A stretch of DNA of 64,000 bases from Nonomuraea sediminis (GCF_018531495.1 NZ_JAHDTI010000011.1:372001-436000), one strand, 5' to 3'. Shown: positions 1 through 8,441, counted from the stretch's first letter. Numbers and translations are program-made. The notes: a model not told the origin generated them from the letters alone.

Positions 1-1
1 G

Positions 2-307
2 GAACTGCCGCTGGCGCTGGCGTTCCTGGTCATCGCCAAGGGCGACTACCGCGACACGGTGCTCGGCGGCGTCAACTACGGCCGCGACGCCGACTCGATC
101 GCCTCCATGGGCGGCGCCATCGCCGGCGCCCTCGGGGGCTTGGCCGCCGTTCCCGCCGAGTGGGTCTCGCAGGTCGGTACGGCCAGCCGTACCGACCTCG
201 TGGCTCCCGGCCACGCGATCGCGGCCGTGGCCCGCCGCGTGCACGCCGAGGACCTGCGGCGGCGGCGCGCGCACGAGGCGGCCTTCGCCGAACTGGACGA
301 GTCGTGA
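2..307 (+). CDS. ADP-ribosylglycohydrolase family protein, C-terminal part
   Basis: Only the last 101 residues are inside the window; the gene starts before base 1. The glycine-rich stretch GGVNYGRDADSIASMGGA (roughly residues 21-38 of the visible part) is the C-terminal metal-binding signature of the ADP-ribosylglycohydrolase (ARH/DraG) family, in which the paired aspartates (here DAD) ligate the binuclear Mg site. The family removes ADP-ribose from proteins or hydrolyses related N- and O-glycosidic bonds. The stop codon overlaps the GTG start of a second, more divergent family member by four bases, so the two are co-translated and feed into a ribokinase. The substrate cannot be told from this fragment. 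Confidence 0.85.
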   Translation, partial: ELPLALAFLVIAKGDYRDTVLGGVNYGRDADSIASMGGAIAGALGGLAAVPAEWVSQVGTASRTDLVAPGHAIAAVARRVHAEDLRRRRAHEAAFAELDES

Positions 308-1638
308 TCCGCCTGACCTGGGTGCAGCCCGAGGACCTGATCGGTCACGAGCTCCGCCAAGCCACCGAAGACGGCCGTCTAGCGAAATTTCCGGAAATAG
401 GGGAAATCGCGGAAAGGTGGCACGCCGCGGGCGGCCACGACGCCCCGCCCCGGGCGGGCGCCTCCTCTGCCGGGGCGGCACGGTTGCGCGCCCTCGCGGC
501 CGACCTGCTGGACGAGCTGGCCTCCTTCCCGTCGCCCCTCGACGAGCCGACGGATATCTCCGACATCGTGGCGGCGTGCCCGGACTGGCCGGAGCCGACG
601 CGGGCCCCCGTGGACCCGGCCCGCGTGCTGGGCGCCTGGCAGGGCAGGGCCGCCGGATGCGTGCTCGGCAAGCCGGTCGAGAAGATCCCGCGCGCGGGCA
701 TCCAGGAGATCGCCAAGGCCACCGGCAACTGGCCGATCCGCGGCTGGTTCACCGCCGAAGGGTTGCCCGAGGAGATCGCCGAGCGCTGGCCATGGAACCG
801 CCGCAGCGCCGTCAACTCCCTGGTCGAGAACATCGACGGCATCCCCGAGGACGACGACCTGAACTACCCGCTGCTCGCCCTGTCGGTCCTGGAGCGCGCC
901 GGGCGCGGCTTCACCACCGACGACGTGGCCAAGCTCTGGCTGGACGAGCTGCCCGCGGGCCGGACGTTCACCGCCGAGCGGGTCGCCTACCGCAACCTGC
1001 TCGACGGGCTCGAACCCCCGCGCACCGCCACCTACCGCAACCCGTTCCGCGAGTGGATCGGTGCGATGATCCGCACCGACGTCTACGGCTGGGTCAACCC
1101 CGGCGATCCCGCGGCCGCCGCCGAGCAGGCCTGGCGCGATGCCCGGCTCACCCACACCTCCAACGGCGTCTACGGGGCCATGTTCGCCGCCGCGATGTGC
1201 GCCCAGGCGCTGGTCGCCACATCGGCGCGGGAGGCGGTCGAGGCCGGGATCGCGGTCGTGCCGCCCGCCTCGCGGCTCGGCGCCGCGCTGCGGCAGGCCG
1301 TCGAGGACGCCACCGCCGAGAGCGACTTCGAGCGCGTGATCGACCGGCTGCACGAGCGGCACGGCGACCTGCACTGGGTCCACACGATCAACAACGCCGC
1401 GCTGGTCGCCGCCACGCTCGTGCACGCCGACGGCGACTTCACGGCCACCGTCGCCGGTGCCGTGGCCGGCGGCTGGGACACCGACTCGGCGGGCGCCACC
1501 GCCGGGTCGATCGCGGGCGCGCTGAACGGCGGCGTACCCGGGCAGTGGCTGATGCGTGACAGCCTGGCCAGCAGCTTGACGGGCTTCGACGGGGTCACCC
1601 TGGTGGAGTTGGCCCGCCGTACTCAGGAGATGATGTGA
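304..1638 (+). CDS. ADP-ribosylglycohydrolase family protein
   Basis: A 444-residue protein starting with GTG in a 4-base GTGA overlap with the upstream gene; a longer in-frame extension exists but lies inside that gene. After an N-terminal extension of about 100 residues comes the family core: GRAAGCVLGKPVE (about 117-129), the acidic EDDDLNYPLL (about 180-189), and the C-terminal GGWDTDSAGATAGSIAGAL (near residue 405) carrying the metal-binding aspartates. The N-terminal acidic motif is intact, so catalysis is plausible. Being one of two tandem paralogs followed directly by a ribokinase suggests that a ribosylated or N-glycosidic compound is cleaved and the released ribose moiety phosphorylated; that link is inference. 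Confidence 0.88.
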   Translation: MIRLTWVQPEDLIGHELRQATEDGRLAKFPEIGEIAERWHAAGGHDAPPRAGASSAGAARLRALAADLLDELASFPSPLDEPTDISDIVAACPDWPEPTRAPVDPARVLGAWQGRAAGCVLGKPVEKIPRAGIQEIAKATGNWPIRGWFTAEGLPEEIAERWPWNRRSAVNSLVENIDGIPEDDDLNYPLLALSVLERAGRGFTTDDVAKLWLDELPAGRTFTAERVAYRNLLDGLEPPRTATYRNPFREWIGAMIRTDVYGWVNPGDPAAAAEQAWRDARLTHTSNGVYGAMFAAAMCAQALVATSAREAVEAGIAVVPPASRLGAALRQAVEDATAESDFERVIDRLHERHGDLHWVHTINNAALVAATLVHADGDFTATVAGAVAGGWDTDSAGATAGSIAGALNGGVPGQWLMRDSLASSLTGFDGVTLVELARRTQEMM

Positions 1639-2525
1639 CCATGATCTCGGTCTTCGGCAGCGCGAACATGGATCTCGTCGCGTACGTAGCACAGGCCCCC
1701 AAGCGGGGCGAGACAGTGACGGGACGGGCGTTCCGCACCGTGCCCGGCGGCAAGGGCGCCAACCAGGCCATCGCCGCCGCCCGCGCGGGAACCGAGGTGG
1801 CCTTCCTCGGCGCGGTCGGCGACGACTCCTTCGGCACCGAGATCCGCGCCACCCTGGCCGAGGCGGGGGTGGACGTCGCGGGCCTGCGCCGGGTGGAGGG
1901 GCCCAGCGGCATCGCGCACATCGTCGTCGACGACGAGGGCGGCAACTCCATCATCGTCGTGCCCGGCGCCAACGGCACGATCACCGGCCCGTCCAGCGAC
2001 GACCTGGCCGTGATCGCCCGCTCGCAGGCGCTGCTGCTGCAGCTCGAGCTGCCCATGGAGGCCGTGATCGGCGCCGCCGAGGCCGCCAGGGTCGGCGGGG
2101 CGCAGGTCGTCCTCACCCCCGCGCCGGCGCGCCCGCTGCCCGACGAACTGCTCGAGGCCGTCACGCTCATCGTGCCCAACGAGCACGAGGCCGCCGCGCT
2201 GACCGGCGCCGCCGACTCCGAGACCGCGCTGGACGAGCTGCTCAAGAAGGTCCCCGAGGTCGTCATCACGCTCGGCTCCGAGGGCGCGCTGTACGGCTCG
2301 CGTTCCGGAGACCGGTTGCGGGTGCCGGCCGTACCGGTGCACGCGGTCGACACGACGGCGGCAGGCGACACGTTCGTCGGCGCCCTGGCCGTGGCCCGCA
2401 CCGAGGGCAAGCCGCCCGCCGACGCGCTCCTGTTCGCCTCGGCCGCCGCCGCGCTGTCGGTGCAGCGGGAGGGCGCGAGCACCTCGATGCCCACCCGCCA
2501 GGAGATCGACGCCTTCCTGTCCTAG
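1635..2525 (+). CDS. rbsK: Ribokinase, PfkB family
   Basis: A 296-residue PfkB-family sugar kinase. The N-terminal substrate-binding signature GSANMDLV and PGGKGANQA (about residues 36-44), the NEHEA segment near 183, and the C-terminal DTTAAGDTFVGALA (about 239-252) with the catalytic aspartate in the AAGD anion hole are all present. Family members phosphorylate ribose or a related furanose with ATP. The start is GTG in a GTGA overlap with the preceding hydrolase; an ATG two codons on is the alternative. It is the last gene of a three-gene translationally coupled operon with two ADP-ribosylglycohydrolases. Its stop overlaps the tail of the convergent STAS/PARG-like gene. Confidence 0.88.
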   Translation: MTMISVFGSANMDLVAYVAQAPKRGETVTGRAFRTVPGGKGANQAIAAARAGTEVAFLGAVGDDSFGTEIRATLAEAGVDVAGLRRVEGPSGIAHIVVDDEGGNSIIVVPGANGTITGPSSDDLAVIARSQALLLQLELPMEAVIGAAEAARVGGAQVVLTPAPARPLPDELLEAVTLIVPNEHEAAALTGAADSETALDELLKKVPEVVITLGSEGALYGSRSGDRLRVPAVPVHAVDTTAAGDTFVGALAVARTEGKPPADALLFASAAAALSVQREGASTSMPTRQEIDAFLS

Positions 2526-4114
2526 CGCGTCCGGCGATGCCCGGAGAAGGCGGTGCGGAACGCCGTCATGGCGGGCTCGCCGAGCACCGCGAACACCACG
2601 TGCGCGAACCTGCCGCCGGCCAGGTGCTTCCTGAACAGGGACGCCACCACGGCAGGATCGTTGCCGCGCGCGCCGCAGCCCCAGGCGCCGAGCACCAGCG
2701 TGTCATGCCCGTGCGTCTGGGCGACGGCGAGCAGGCGCTTGATCCCGGCGTCGATCGCTGCGCGTCCGCTCGGGGCGACCGCGCTGATGACGGAGATCTC
2801 GTACGGCTCCGCCAGCAGGTCGCCGTCGTCGTCCCTGAACACCTGGACACCGGCGGAATAGAGGACGGCGTCGGCGTCGGCGTGGAAGTCCTCGGCCCCG
2901 GCCAGCGCGGTGTGCAACGTCGAGGCGCGCAGCAGGCTCGTCTCCTGCGACTGCGCGCCGTCGCGGTAGGCGCGCCCAGGGGGACGAGGGGAGGCGAAGC
3001 CCAGGACGGCCGGGTTGCCGCCCATGCGGGCGGCGGCCTGAAGAGTGCTCTCGTTGACCACCTCGAACCGCGCCCGCTTGTGGCGGCGCTGGAGCGTGAG
3101 CGGCTCATCCCGGAGGTGAGTCCGGGGAGAGGCCGAGGTGAGGGGCACCCACTGTCCATCCGGGTTGACGTAGCCTCCCGCCTCGAGGATGTCGAGCGTT
3201 TCGGCGGCGAGCGCGCGAAGCCGGGGCGAGCGGTCCTGGCCGAGCAGTCTGAGCTCCAACGGCCCGGGGGGTGAACGCAGCAGGCGGATCGCCACTTCCG
3301 GGTCGCTCTTCAGGTGCTCGTTGTAGAACCAGTAGCGCAGCTCGGGCTGGGTGAGGTTGCGCGACTCGCGCCGGCCGTCGACCTTGACCACCATGAGCGA
3401 GGCGATCTGGACCACCGCCGCAGTGGCCCGGTCGAGTATCTGCTCGAACAGCGCGATGGCCCTGCTCTCCGCCGGGTCGAGGTCGACCGGCCGGCCTTGC
3501 AGGGCCGCACGGAGCCGGGAGGACTGCTCGGTGGCGCTGGCCGTGGTGGCTCGGGAGCCCGAGCGCGCCCGCACCCCCACCTCTCGCGCGCCGCGGAAGC
3601 GGCCTTCCCCGTAATAGATGATCTCCAGGTCGAAAGCATTGAGCATCCGGTCGAGGAAACCGGTGAATATCCGGGAAATGGCCTGGTCGGCAAAATATGC
3701 CCAGACCGGAAATCCCATAATGACCTCCTCCGTATCGACCACCACGTCGGTGGCCCGATCCCAGGAGATCCACTTCTTTTCCGTCAAGACTGCTTCTTCC
3801 GACTTGTATATGGGAAAGACCCTTATCAGCCCATTTACACGAAATACCTTCAATATGCGTTCCGTGGTGCAAATGAGCACCACCTCCGAGCGCTGGGCGC
3901 GCGCCCTCTTCAGGCCGCCGACGAGGACGCCGAAGCCGGTGGAGTCCAAATAATCGACCTGTCGGATATTGAGCACGTAGACCTGCGGCGGGGCGTCGGC
4001 CATGAGGTCGACCAGCACTTCCCGTAGCTTGGGCGCGGTGTAGACGTCGATTTCACCGACCGTGTCGACGAAGACCATCCGGTCCTCGGTCCGGACTTCA
4101 ACTTTGAGATCCAC
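2522..4114 (-). CDS. STAS domain fused to TIGR02452 (microbial PARG-like) domain
   Basis: A 530-residue protein, chosen to start at GTG 4114 where the STAS domain begins (VDLKVEVRTE). Residues 1-110 are an anti-sigma-factor-antagonist (STAS) domain with VGEIDVYTAPKLRE and the phosphoserine-type loop VDYLDSTGFGVLV. Residues 111-300 match nothing I recognise. From about 300 the protein follows TIGR02452 (poly(ADP-ribose) glycohydrolase-like macrodomain): AAETLDILEAGGY, RFEVVNESTLQAA, the ligand loop GAQSQETSLLRAS, and VLGAWGCGARGNDP. In active microbial PARG the loop reads GGG-x(6-8)-QEE; here GGG is degraded to PGR and the second Glu is Thr392, so hydrolysis is doubtful and ADP-ribose binding is likelier. 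Residue Met133 has its own in-frame GGAGG upstream. Confidence 0.75.
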   Translation of the reverse strand: MDLKVEVRTEDRMVFVDTVGEIDVYTAPKLREVLVDLMADAPPQVYVLNIRQVDYLDSTGFGVLVGGLKRARAQRSEVVLICTTERILKVFRVNGLIRVFPIYKSEEAVLTEKKWISWDRATDVVVDTEEVIMGFPVWAYFADQAISRIFTGFLDRMLNAFDLEIIYYGEGRFRGAREVGVRARSGSRATTASATEQSSRLRAALQGRPVDLDPAESRAIALFEQILDRATAAVVQIASLMVVKVDGRRESRNLTQPELRYWFYNEHLKSDPEVAIRLLRSPPGPLELRLLGQDRSPRLRALAAETLDILEAGGYVNPDGQWVPLTSASPRTHLRDEPLTLQRRHKRARFEVVNESTLQAAARMGGNPAVLGFASPRPPGRAYRDGAQSQETSLLRASTLHTALAGAEDFHADADAVLYSAGVQVFRDDDGDLLAEPYEISVISAVAPSGRAAIDAGIKRLLAVAQTHGHDTLVLGAWGCGARGNDPAVVASLFRKHLAGGRFAHVVFAVLGEPAMTAFRTAFSGHRRTR

Positions 4115-4136
4115 GCGCCAATCGTAAGCTGGCGCG

Positions 4137-5624
4137 GTGGACAAACACTTGCCATCCAAACGAGGTCGATCCATCCCCGGACTACGGCTGACCCCTATTG
4201 CACTGGCATTGGCGGTCGCTTTCTCCGCGGCGATTCTCACTCTGGTGGCAGTGGTCGTGACCGGGCTCCTGATCACCGGATTCCAGCACGTCCGTCCCGA
4301 GCCCGTCCTGTCGTCCAAGACGCTCTTCGAGCTGCTCAAGATGGCCTTCGCCGTGGTCGCCGGAGCCGGGGCGCTGGTCGGGCTCGTCATGGTCTACCGC
4401 AGGCAGCGCACCGCCGAGGCGGCCGAGAGCAGGGAGCAGATCAAGCTCTTCAACGACCGCTTCGCCGCCATCGCCGACCAGCTCGGGCATGAGCGGCCGG
4501 CCTCCAGGCTCGCCGCCGTCTACGCGCTGGCCGGGCTGGCCGACGACTCCGGCACCTGGGAGCAGCGGCAGACCTGCGTGGACGTGCTCTGCGCGTGCCT
4601 GCGGCTGCCCGCGCAGGACGACAACGGCGACAGGGAGGTCAGGCAGACCACGATCCGGCTGATCACCGCGCACCTGCGCGAGGACGCGGCCGTCAACTGG
4701 CGCGGCCACGACCTGGACTTCTCCGGGGTCGAGTTCCACGGCGGCGACTTCGGCGGCGCGACCTTCTCCGGGGCGCGGACCCGCTTCACCGGGGCGCGCT
4801 TCCGCTCCGGCGAGGTCTCCTTCCGGGGCGCGGTCTTCGCCGCGGGCGGCGTCTCGTTCGAGGGTGCGGAGTTCGGCCCGGCGACGCTGGACTTCAGGGA
4901 GTCGCGGTTCGCCGGGGCCGAAGTGAGCTTCCGCGGGTCCACGCTGGCGGGCGGCGTGCTGCGGATGGACAGAGCCAGGCTGGACGGCGGCGCCGTACTC
5001 TTCGACGAGGCCGAGCTGGTCAAGGGCCGCATCAGGCTGGAGGGCGCCGAGGTGACCGGCGGCCGGCTCGGCTTCGCCAACGCCCAGTTCAACGGCGCCG
5101 AGCTGCTGCTGCCGCGGGCGCGGCTCACCGGCGGGCAGGTGACCTTCAGCGGGGCGCAGTTCTTCGGCACGGAGGCGAGCTTCGCCGGCGCCGAGTTCGC
5201 CGGGGCCGAGGTGTCCTACGAGCACTGCCGCTTCGCGGCCGGGGCGATCTCCTTCGACCGGGCCGCGTTCACGGCCGGCACGGTGTCCTTCGACAGCGCC
5301 CGGCTGGCGGGGGCCCGGGTCTCGTTCGCCTTCACCCGCTTCGACGGCGGGACGGTCTCCTTCCGCCAGACATGCTTCCCCTCCGGCGAGTCGAGCTTCA
5401 CCGACGCGCGCTTCGCCGCGGGCGTCGTCTCGTTCGCCAACGCCGAGGTGACGGGCGGCACCCTCACCTTCGACGGGGCGTGCTTCGAAGGGGCGCGGGT
5501 GGGCTTCGAGGAGGCCTGGTTCACCGCGGGACGCGTCTCCTTCGACGGCGCCGAGGGCAGCCAGACCATCGACCTGTCCCGCAGCACGTTCAACGGTGCC
5601 GACGTGGTGGGCCTGACCACCTGA
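4137..5624 (+). CDS. Membrane-anchored pentapeptide-repeat-like protein
   Basis: A 495-residue protein beginning with GTG, 22 bases from the divergent STAS fusion. Two hydrophobic helices (about 17-45 and 60-84) precede a soluble linker (RRQRTAEAAESREQIKLFNDRF) and a helical region ending near 180. From there to the C-terminus runs a long quasi-repetitive beta-helix built of about ten-residue coils of the type FAGAEVSFRGSxF, related to pentapeptide repeats but with an alternating V-S-F rung. Similar two-TM plus pentapeptide proteins are common in streptomycetes and have no proven function. The short divergent spacer could mean a shared promoter with the STAS protein, but nothing else links them. 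Confidence 0.8.
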   Translation: MDKHLPSKRGRSIPGLRLTPIALALAVAFSAAILTLVAVVVTGLLITGFQHVRPEPVLSSKTLFELLKMAFAVVAGAGALVGLVMVYRRQRTAEAAESREQIKLFNDRFAAIADQLGHERPASRLAAVYALAGLADDSGTWEQRQTCVDVLCACLRLPAQDDNGDREVRQTTIRLITAHLREDAAVNWRGHDLDFSGVEFHGGDFGGATFSGARTRFTGARFRSGEVSFRGAVFAAGGVSFEGAEFGPATLDFRESRFAGAEVSFRGSTLAGGVLRMDRARLDGGAVLFDEAELVKGRIRLEGAEVTGGRLGFANAQFNGAELLLPRARLTGGQVTFSGAQFFGTEASFAGAEFAGAEVSYEHCRFAAGAISFDRAAFTAGTVSFDSARLAGARVSFAFTRFDGGTVSFRQTCFPSGESSFTDARFAAGVVSFANAEVTGGTLTFDGACFEGARVGFEEAWFTAGRVSFDGAEGSQTIDLSRSTFNGADVVGLTT

Positions 5625-5644
5625 CCAGCGCCTGTTGTTACGGC

Positions 5645-5757
5645 GAGTTCCCGTACGGCAGGCCACCGCCACCGTCCGCCCGCCGCACTCCGGCTGAGGA
5701 CCCCTGACCGGCGCTTCCGGCGAGTCGGCGCCGCTTCCTCGCCGTCACGCCCATTCG
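5645..5757 (-). repeat. Dispersed intergenic repeat, copy A
   Basis: Read on the minus strand, this stretch matches 10499-10613 and 46505-46616 over about 110 bases. Shared blocks include CGTGACGGCGAGGAAG, CCGACTCGCC, AGTGCGGCGGGCGG and CCTGCCGTACG. It sits between two genes in every case. Copies A and B are roughly 85 percent identical by eye. Confidence 0.8.
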
Positions 5758-5862
5758 GGATCGGGGCACCCCGGTCGTTGTCTCCCGCCGTACCAGGCGC
5801 CGACCTCCGCCGCACACCTCCTCGCCGCCCCGGCGCCCGGTCGGCGACCTCGTGGCTACGCA

Positions 5863-6054
5863 CGCGGTAGGGGCACGGCCCGCCTCGCCCTGTCCACGGG
5901 CGAGTGGGCGCAGGCAGCGAGCCTGTTCGTGCCCGGGGCGGTGCCGGCCGCGATCCTCGTTCGCGCCGGCTACCAGGCGGCGGGCTGGTGGTCGATCGCT
6001 TTCTCGGCGCCCGCCCTGATGGCGGCCCGCCGTACCGGGGAGGTCACGCGGTGA
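5863..6054 (+). pseudogene. Possible C-terminal remnant of an MFS transporter
   Basis: Reading the frame that ends with TGA at 6052-6054 gives about 60 residues with an amphipathic start (GTARLALSTGEWAQAASLF), an alanine-rich membrane-like segment (VPGAVPAAILVRAGYQAAGWW) and a short basic tail. This resembles the last transmembrane helices of a major facilitator transporter, but no start or upstream domain remains. The rest of the 5625-6043 spacer holds the dispersed repeat and nothing else I recognise. The remnant overlaps the tail of the convergent hydrolase gene by eleven bases. Confidence 0.3.
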
Positions 6055-6814
6055 AGTCGCGGACCAGCTTGTCGAACTCCTCGGGGCGCTCGAGGTAGGC
6101 GACGTGGCCGGCGTCGAGTTCGGCGTAGGAGGAGCCGGGGATGGAAGCGTGCAGGTCGCGGGACGTCTCGACGGGGATGAGGGCGTCGCGGGCCGTGCCG
6201 ATCACCAGGGTGGGGGCCTGGATGAGGGGCAGCAGGTGGCGGATGTCGACCCGGCGGTTGAGGTCGACCTGGCGCAACCGGTTCGGGGTGGACACGAAGT
6301 AGGCCGCCAGCTCCTCCACCGCGTCCCTGCCGATCTCGTTGAGATGGCGGCGGCTGAACCCGGTCAGCATCGAGAAACGGGCGAAGCCCGCCGAGTCGCC
6401 GCCCAGGCGGTGCCAGATCTCCAGCGCGTTGCGCAGGTACTCGTCCTCGGTGTGGCTCCAGCCCGCCACCGGGATCAGGCGGCGCACCAGGTCGGGCCGG
6501 GTGGCCGCCAGCGACAGCGCCACCACCGCGCCCAGCGAGAAGCCGAGCACGTCGACCGGCCCCCGCCCGGTGTCCTCGATCACGGCGGCCAGCTGCCGGG
6601 TGAGCGCCTCGACGGTCAGCTCGCCGCCGTCGTCCTCGACCGGGTCGCTGCCGGACAGGTCGGGCAGGATCACGGTGTTGCGGCCGGCGAAACGTTCGGC
6701 GAAGCCGCGCCAGATCACCGAGCCGGGGCCGGTGCCGTGCACGAACACCAGGCCAGGCCCGCTCCCTTCGGTGCGGTAGCCGATGCGGGCGCCGTCGACA
6801 GTCAGGTTCGTCAT
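6044..6814 (-). CDS. Alpha/beta hydrolase
   Basis: A 256-residue alpha/beta-hydrolase-fold protein (start MTNLTVDG at 6814; another ATG lies three codons upstream). It shows the oxyanion segment VFVHGTGPGS (about 25-34), the nucleophile elbow GFSLGA with Ser near residue 93, an acid in the TARDALIPVE loop and a C-terminal His in DAGHVAYLERPEEF. All catalytic positions are present, so it should be active on a small ester, lactone or similar compound; the substrate is unknown. It is divergent from an MmyB-type XRE regulator with a palindromic operator between them, so it is probably that regulator's target. Confidence 0.85.
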   Translation of the reverse strand: MTNLTVDGARIGYRTEGSGPGLVFVHGTGPGSVIWRGFAERFAGRNTVILPDLSGSDPVEDDGGELTVEALTRQLAAVIEDTGRGPVDVLGFSLGAVVALSLAATRPDLVRRLIPVAGWSHTEDEYLRNALEIWHRLGGDSAGFARFSMLTGFSRRHLNEIGRDAVEELAAYFVSTPNRLRQVDLNRRVDIRHLLPLIQAPTLVIGTARDALIPVETSRDLHASIPGSSYAELDAGHVAYLERPEEFDKLVRDFTA

Positions 6815-6864
6815 GCCCTGCACGCTGCCAGGTCCGCGCCGGGATGAGGAGCGGACCGGATTCC

Positions 6865-6883
6865 CTAGGACAAGGGGTCCTAG
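6865..6883. promoter_or_regulatory. Palindromic operator between hydrolase and MmyB-type regulator
   Basis: A perfect 7-base inverted repeat CTAGGAC/GTCCTAG separated by AAGGG lies in the divergent promoter region, 35 bases before the regulator start. Its symmetry and position fit the operator of the adjacent XRE protein acting on both genes. Binding is inferred. Confidence 0.6.
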
Positions 6884-6918
6884 CCTGCGGCATTCGCCGC
6901 TGTTGCAGGATGGACGGC

Positions 6919-7767
6919 ATGGATCGACCAGAGCTCGCCGACTTCCTGCGCCGTGCCAGGGAGCGGCTCCTGCCGGGGGAGGTGGGGCTGCCCTCCGGGC
7001 CGCGCCGCCGTACCCCTGGACTGCGTCGCGAGGAGGTCTCCCAGCTGGCGGGCATGTCGGCCGACTACCTGATGCGGCTGGAGCAGGCGCGCAGCCCGCA
7101 GCCGTCGGTGCAGCTGCTGTCCGCGCTGGCCCGCGCGCTGCGGCTGACCAGGGAGGAGCGCGACCATCTCTACCTGCTGGCCGGCCACCGGCCGCCCGCC
7201 GGGCCGCGCGCGGGCGACCACGTCAGGCCCAGCCTGCTCTACCTGCTCGACCGGCTCACCGACACGCCCGCGCAGCTGCAGAGCGACCTGGGCGACGTGC
7301 TGGCGCAGAACACCATGGCCGAGGCGCTGTTCGGCTGCCACTGCACGGTCGTGGAGCCCGACCGCAACATCGTCTGGCGCTGGTTCACCGACCCTGCCGT
7401 GCGCGAGGCCTACCCGGAGGAGGAGCACGAGGCGCACGCCCGCACGCACGTGGCCGACCTGCGCGCGGCCGTGGGCCGCCGCGGCCAGGACGGGCCGTCC
7501 GCCGCGCTGGTCGAGCGGCTGCACCGGGCCAGCGCGGAGTTCACCGTGATGTGGGAGCTGCACGAGGTCGCGGTACGGCGCCGCACCCGCATGCGGGTCC
7601 TGCATCCGGTGATCGGGCCCATGGAGTTCGACTACGAGACGCTGCTCGCCCCGGCCGAGGACCAACGGCTGCTGGTGTTCACCCCGCCGCCCGGGTCGAG
7701 GACGTTCGAGGCCCTGGAGTTGCTGCGCGTGGTGGGCCCGGAGACGGCCCACCGCGGTCACGCCTGA
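6919..7767 (+). CDS. XRE-family regulator with MmyB-like ligand-binding domain
   Basis: A 282-residue protein starting MDRPELADFLRRARERL. The helix-turn-helix occupies about residues 8-75 (RRTPGLRREEVSQLAGMSADYLMRLEQAR, then PSVQLLSALARALRLT). Residues 95-270 form the MmyB-like transcription regulator ligand-binding domain (PF17765-type), with VLAQNTMAEALFG and NIVWRWFTDPAVREAYP. ATG 6919 is preferred over ATG 6910 because the GGA at 6912 gives a usable spacing. Such regulators usually control the divergent neighbouring enzyme gene, here the hydrolase at 6044-6814, and the perfect palindrome between them supports this. The ligand is unknown. Confidence 0.88.
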   Translation: MDRPELADFLRRARERLLPGEVGLPSGPRRRTPGLRREEVSQLAGMSADYLMRLEQARSPQPSVQLLSALARALRLTREERDHLYLLAGHRPPAGPRAGDHVRPSLLYLLDRLTDTPAQLQSDLGDVLAQNTMAEALFGCHCTVVEPDRNIVWRWFTDPAVREAYPEEEHEAHARTHVADLRAAVGRRGQDGPSAALVERLHRASAEFTVMWELHEVAVRRRTRMRVLHPVIGPMEFDYETLLAPAEDQRLLVFTPPPGSRTFEALELLRVVGPETAHRGHA

Positions 7768-8441
7768 TTCAGGATCTTGACCAGGGCGAACTCCTCGTGC
7801 TCGCCGTGCACGGTCATCTCCTTCACCATGCCGACGCCGTGCACGTAGTACTTGTGGTCCAGCGCGCCGGGCTCGAGCGGCGTCCACTCCTTGGTGACCA
7901 GCGCCGACGGGAACGACTTGTACGGCGTGGACACCGGCGCCGACATGTCGATCACCTCGAAGTAGTCCTCGGCGACACCCGGGGAGTACTCCTGCCGCAT
8001 CGACTGGCCGACGCGGGGATCCGCCGTCATGAGGATCCCGGCCCGGGCGCCGGGCTCGCCCGCGTGCCAGCTGCCCTCGGTGGTGACCATGCTGCCGTCG
8101 GGCGCGAGTTCGGCGGTGTCCTCGCCGAAGTACCAGACGTTGCCCTTGGAGTCCTGGCTGTAGTAGTCGCGCGTGGTCTCGGCGAGCTTACCTTTGACAT
8201 AGAGCAGGTCCAGGACGACCCGGCACGGCTTCCCGTCGATCTTCTGGGTCTCCTTGGAGATCCGGAGGTACTCGACGGCGGCCTCGTCGTCCTGGGTGCC
8301 GTGATAGACGAGCGTCGTGCCCGGCTTGAGGGGGAACCAGGGGTTGGTGACGTTCGCGGAGAATACTGGAGCAGTCGCCTGGGCGCCGGGCGTGAGGGAC
8401 GTCGCGACCAGGACGCCTGCGAGCCATGTGAATCGGGACAT
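7758..8441 (-). CDS. Secreted protein of unknown function
   Basis: A 227-residue protein with an N-terminal signal peptide (MSRFTWLAGVLVATSLTPGAQA) and a strong GGAGG upstream of ATG 8441. The mature part begins with NVTNPWFPLKPGTTLVYHGTQDD, is rich in beta strands and acidic residues, and ends with EEFALVKILNQA. I know similar secreted proteins beside two-component systems in actinomycetes but no assigned function. It diverges from an OmpR-type response regulator 69 bases away, and its 3' end overlaps the convergent XRE gene by ten bases. Regulation by the neighbouring two-component system is plausible from position only. Confidence 0.8.
   Translation of the reverse strand: MSRFTWLAGVLVATSLTPGAQATAPVFSANVTNPWFPLKPGTTLVYHGTQDDEAAVEYLRISKETQKIDGKPCRVVLDLLYVKGKLAETTRDYYSQDSKGNVWYFGEDTAELAPDGSMVTTEGSWHAGEPGARAGILMTADPRVGQSMRQEYSPGVAEDYFEVIDMSAPVSTPYKSFPSALVTKEWTPLEPGALDHKYYVHGVGMVKEMTVHGEHEEFALVKILNQA

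Noticed and set aside
379..1692. 437-codon minus-strand frame opposite the ADP-ribosylglycohydrolase
   Set aside because: It lacks any recognisable domain and is rich in Gly/Ala/Val/Arg as expected of an antisense shadow in a high-GC genome.
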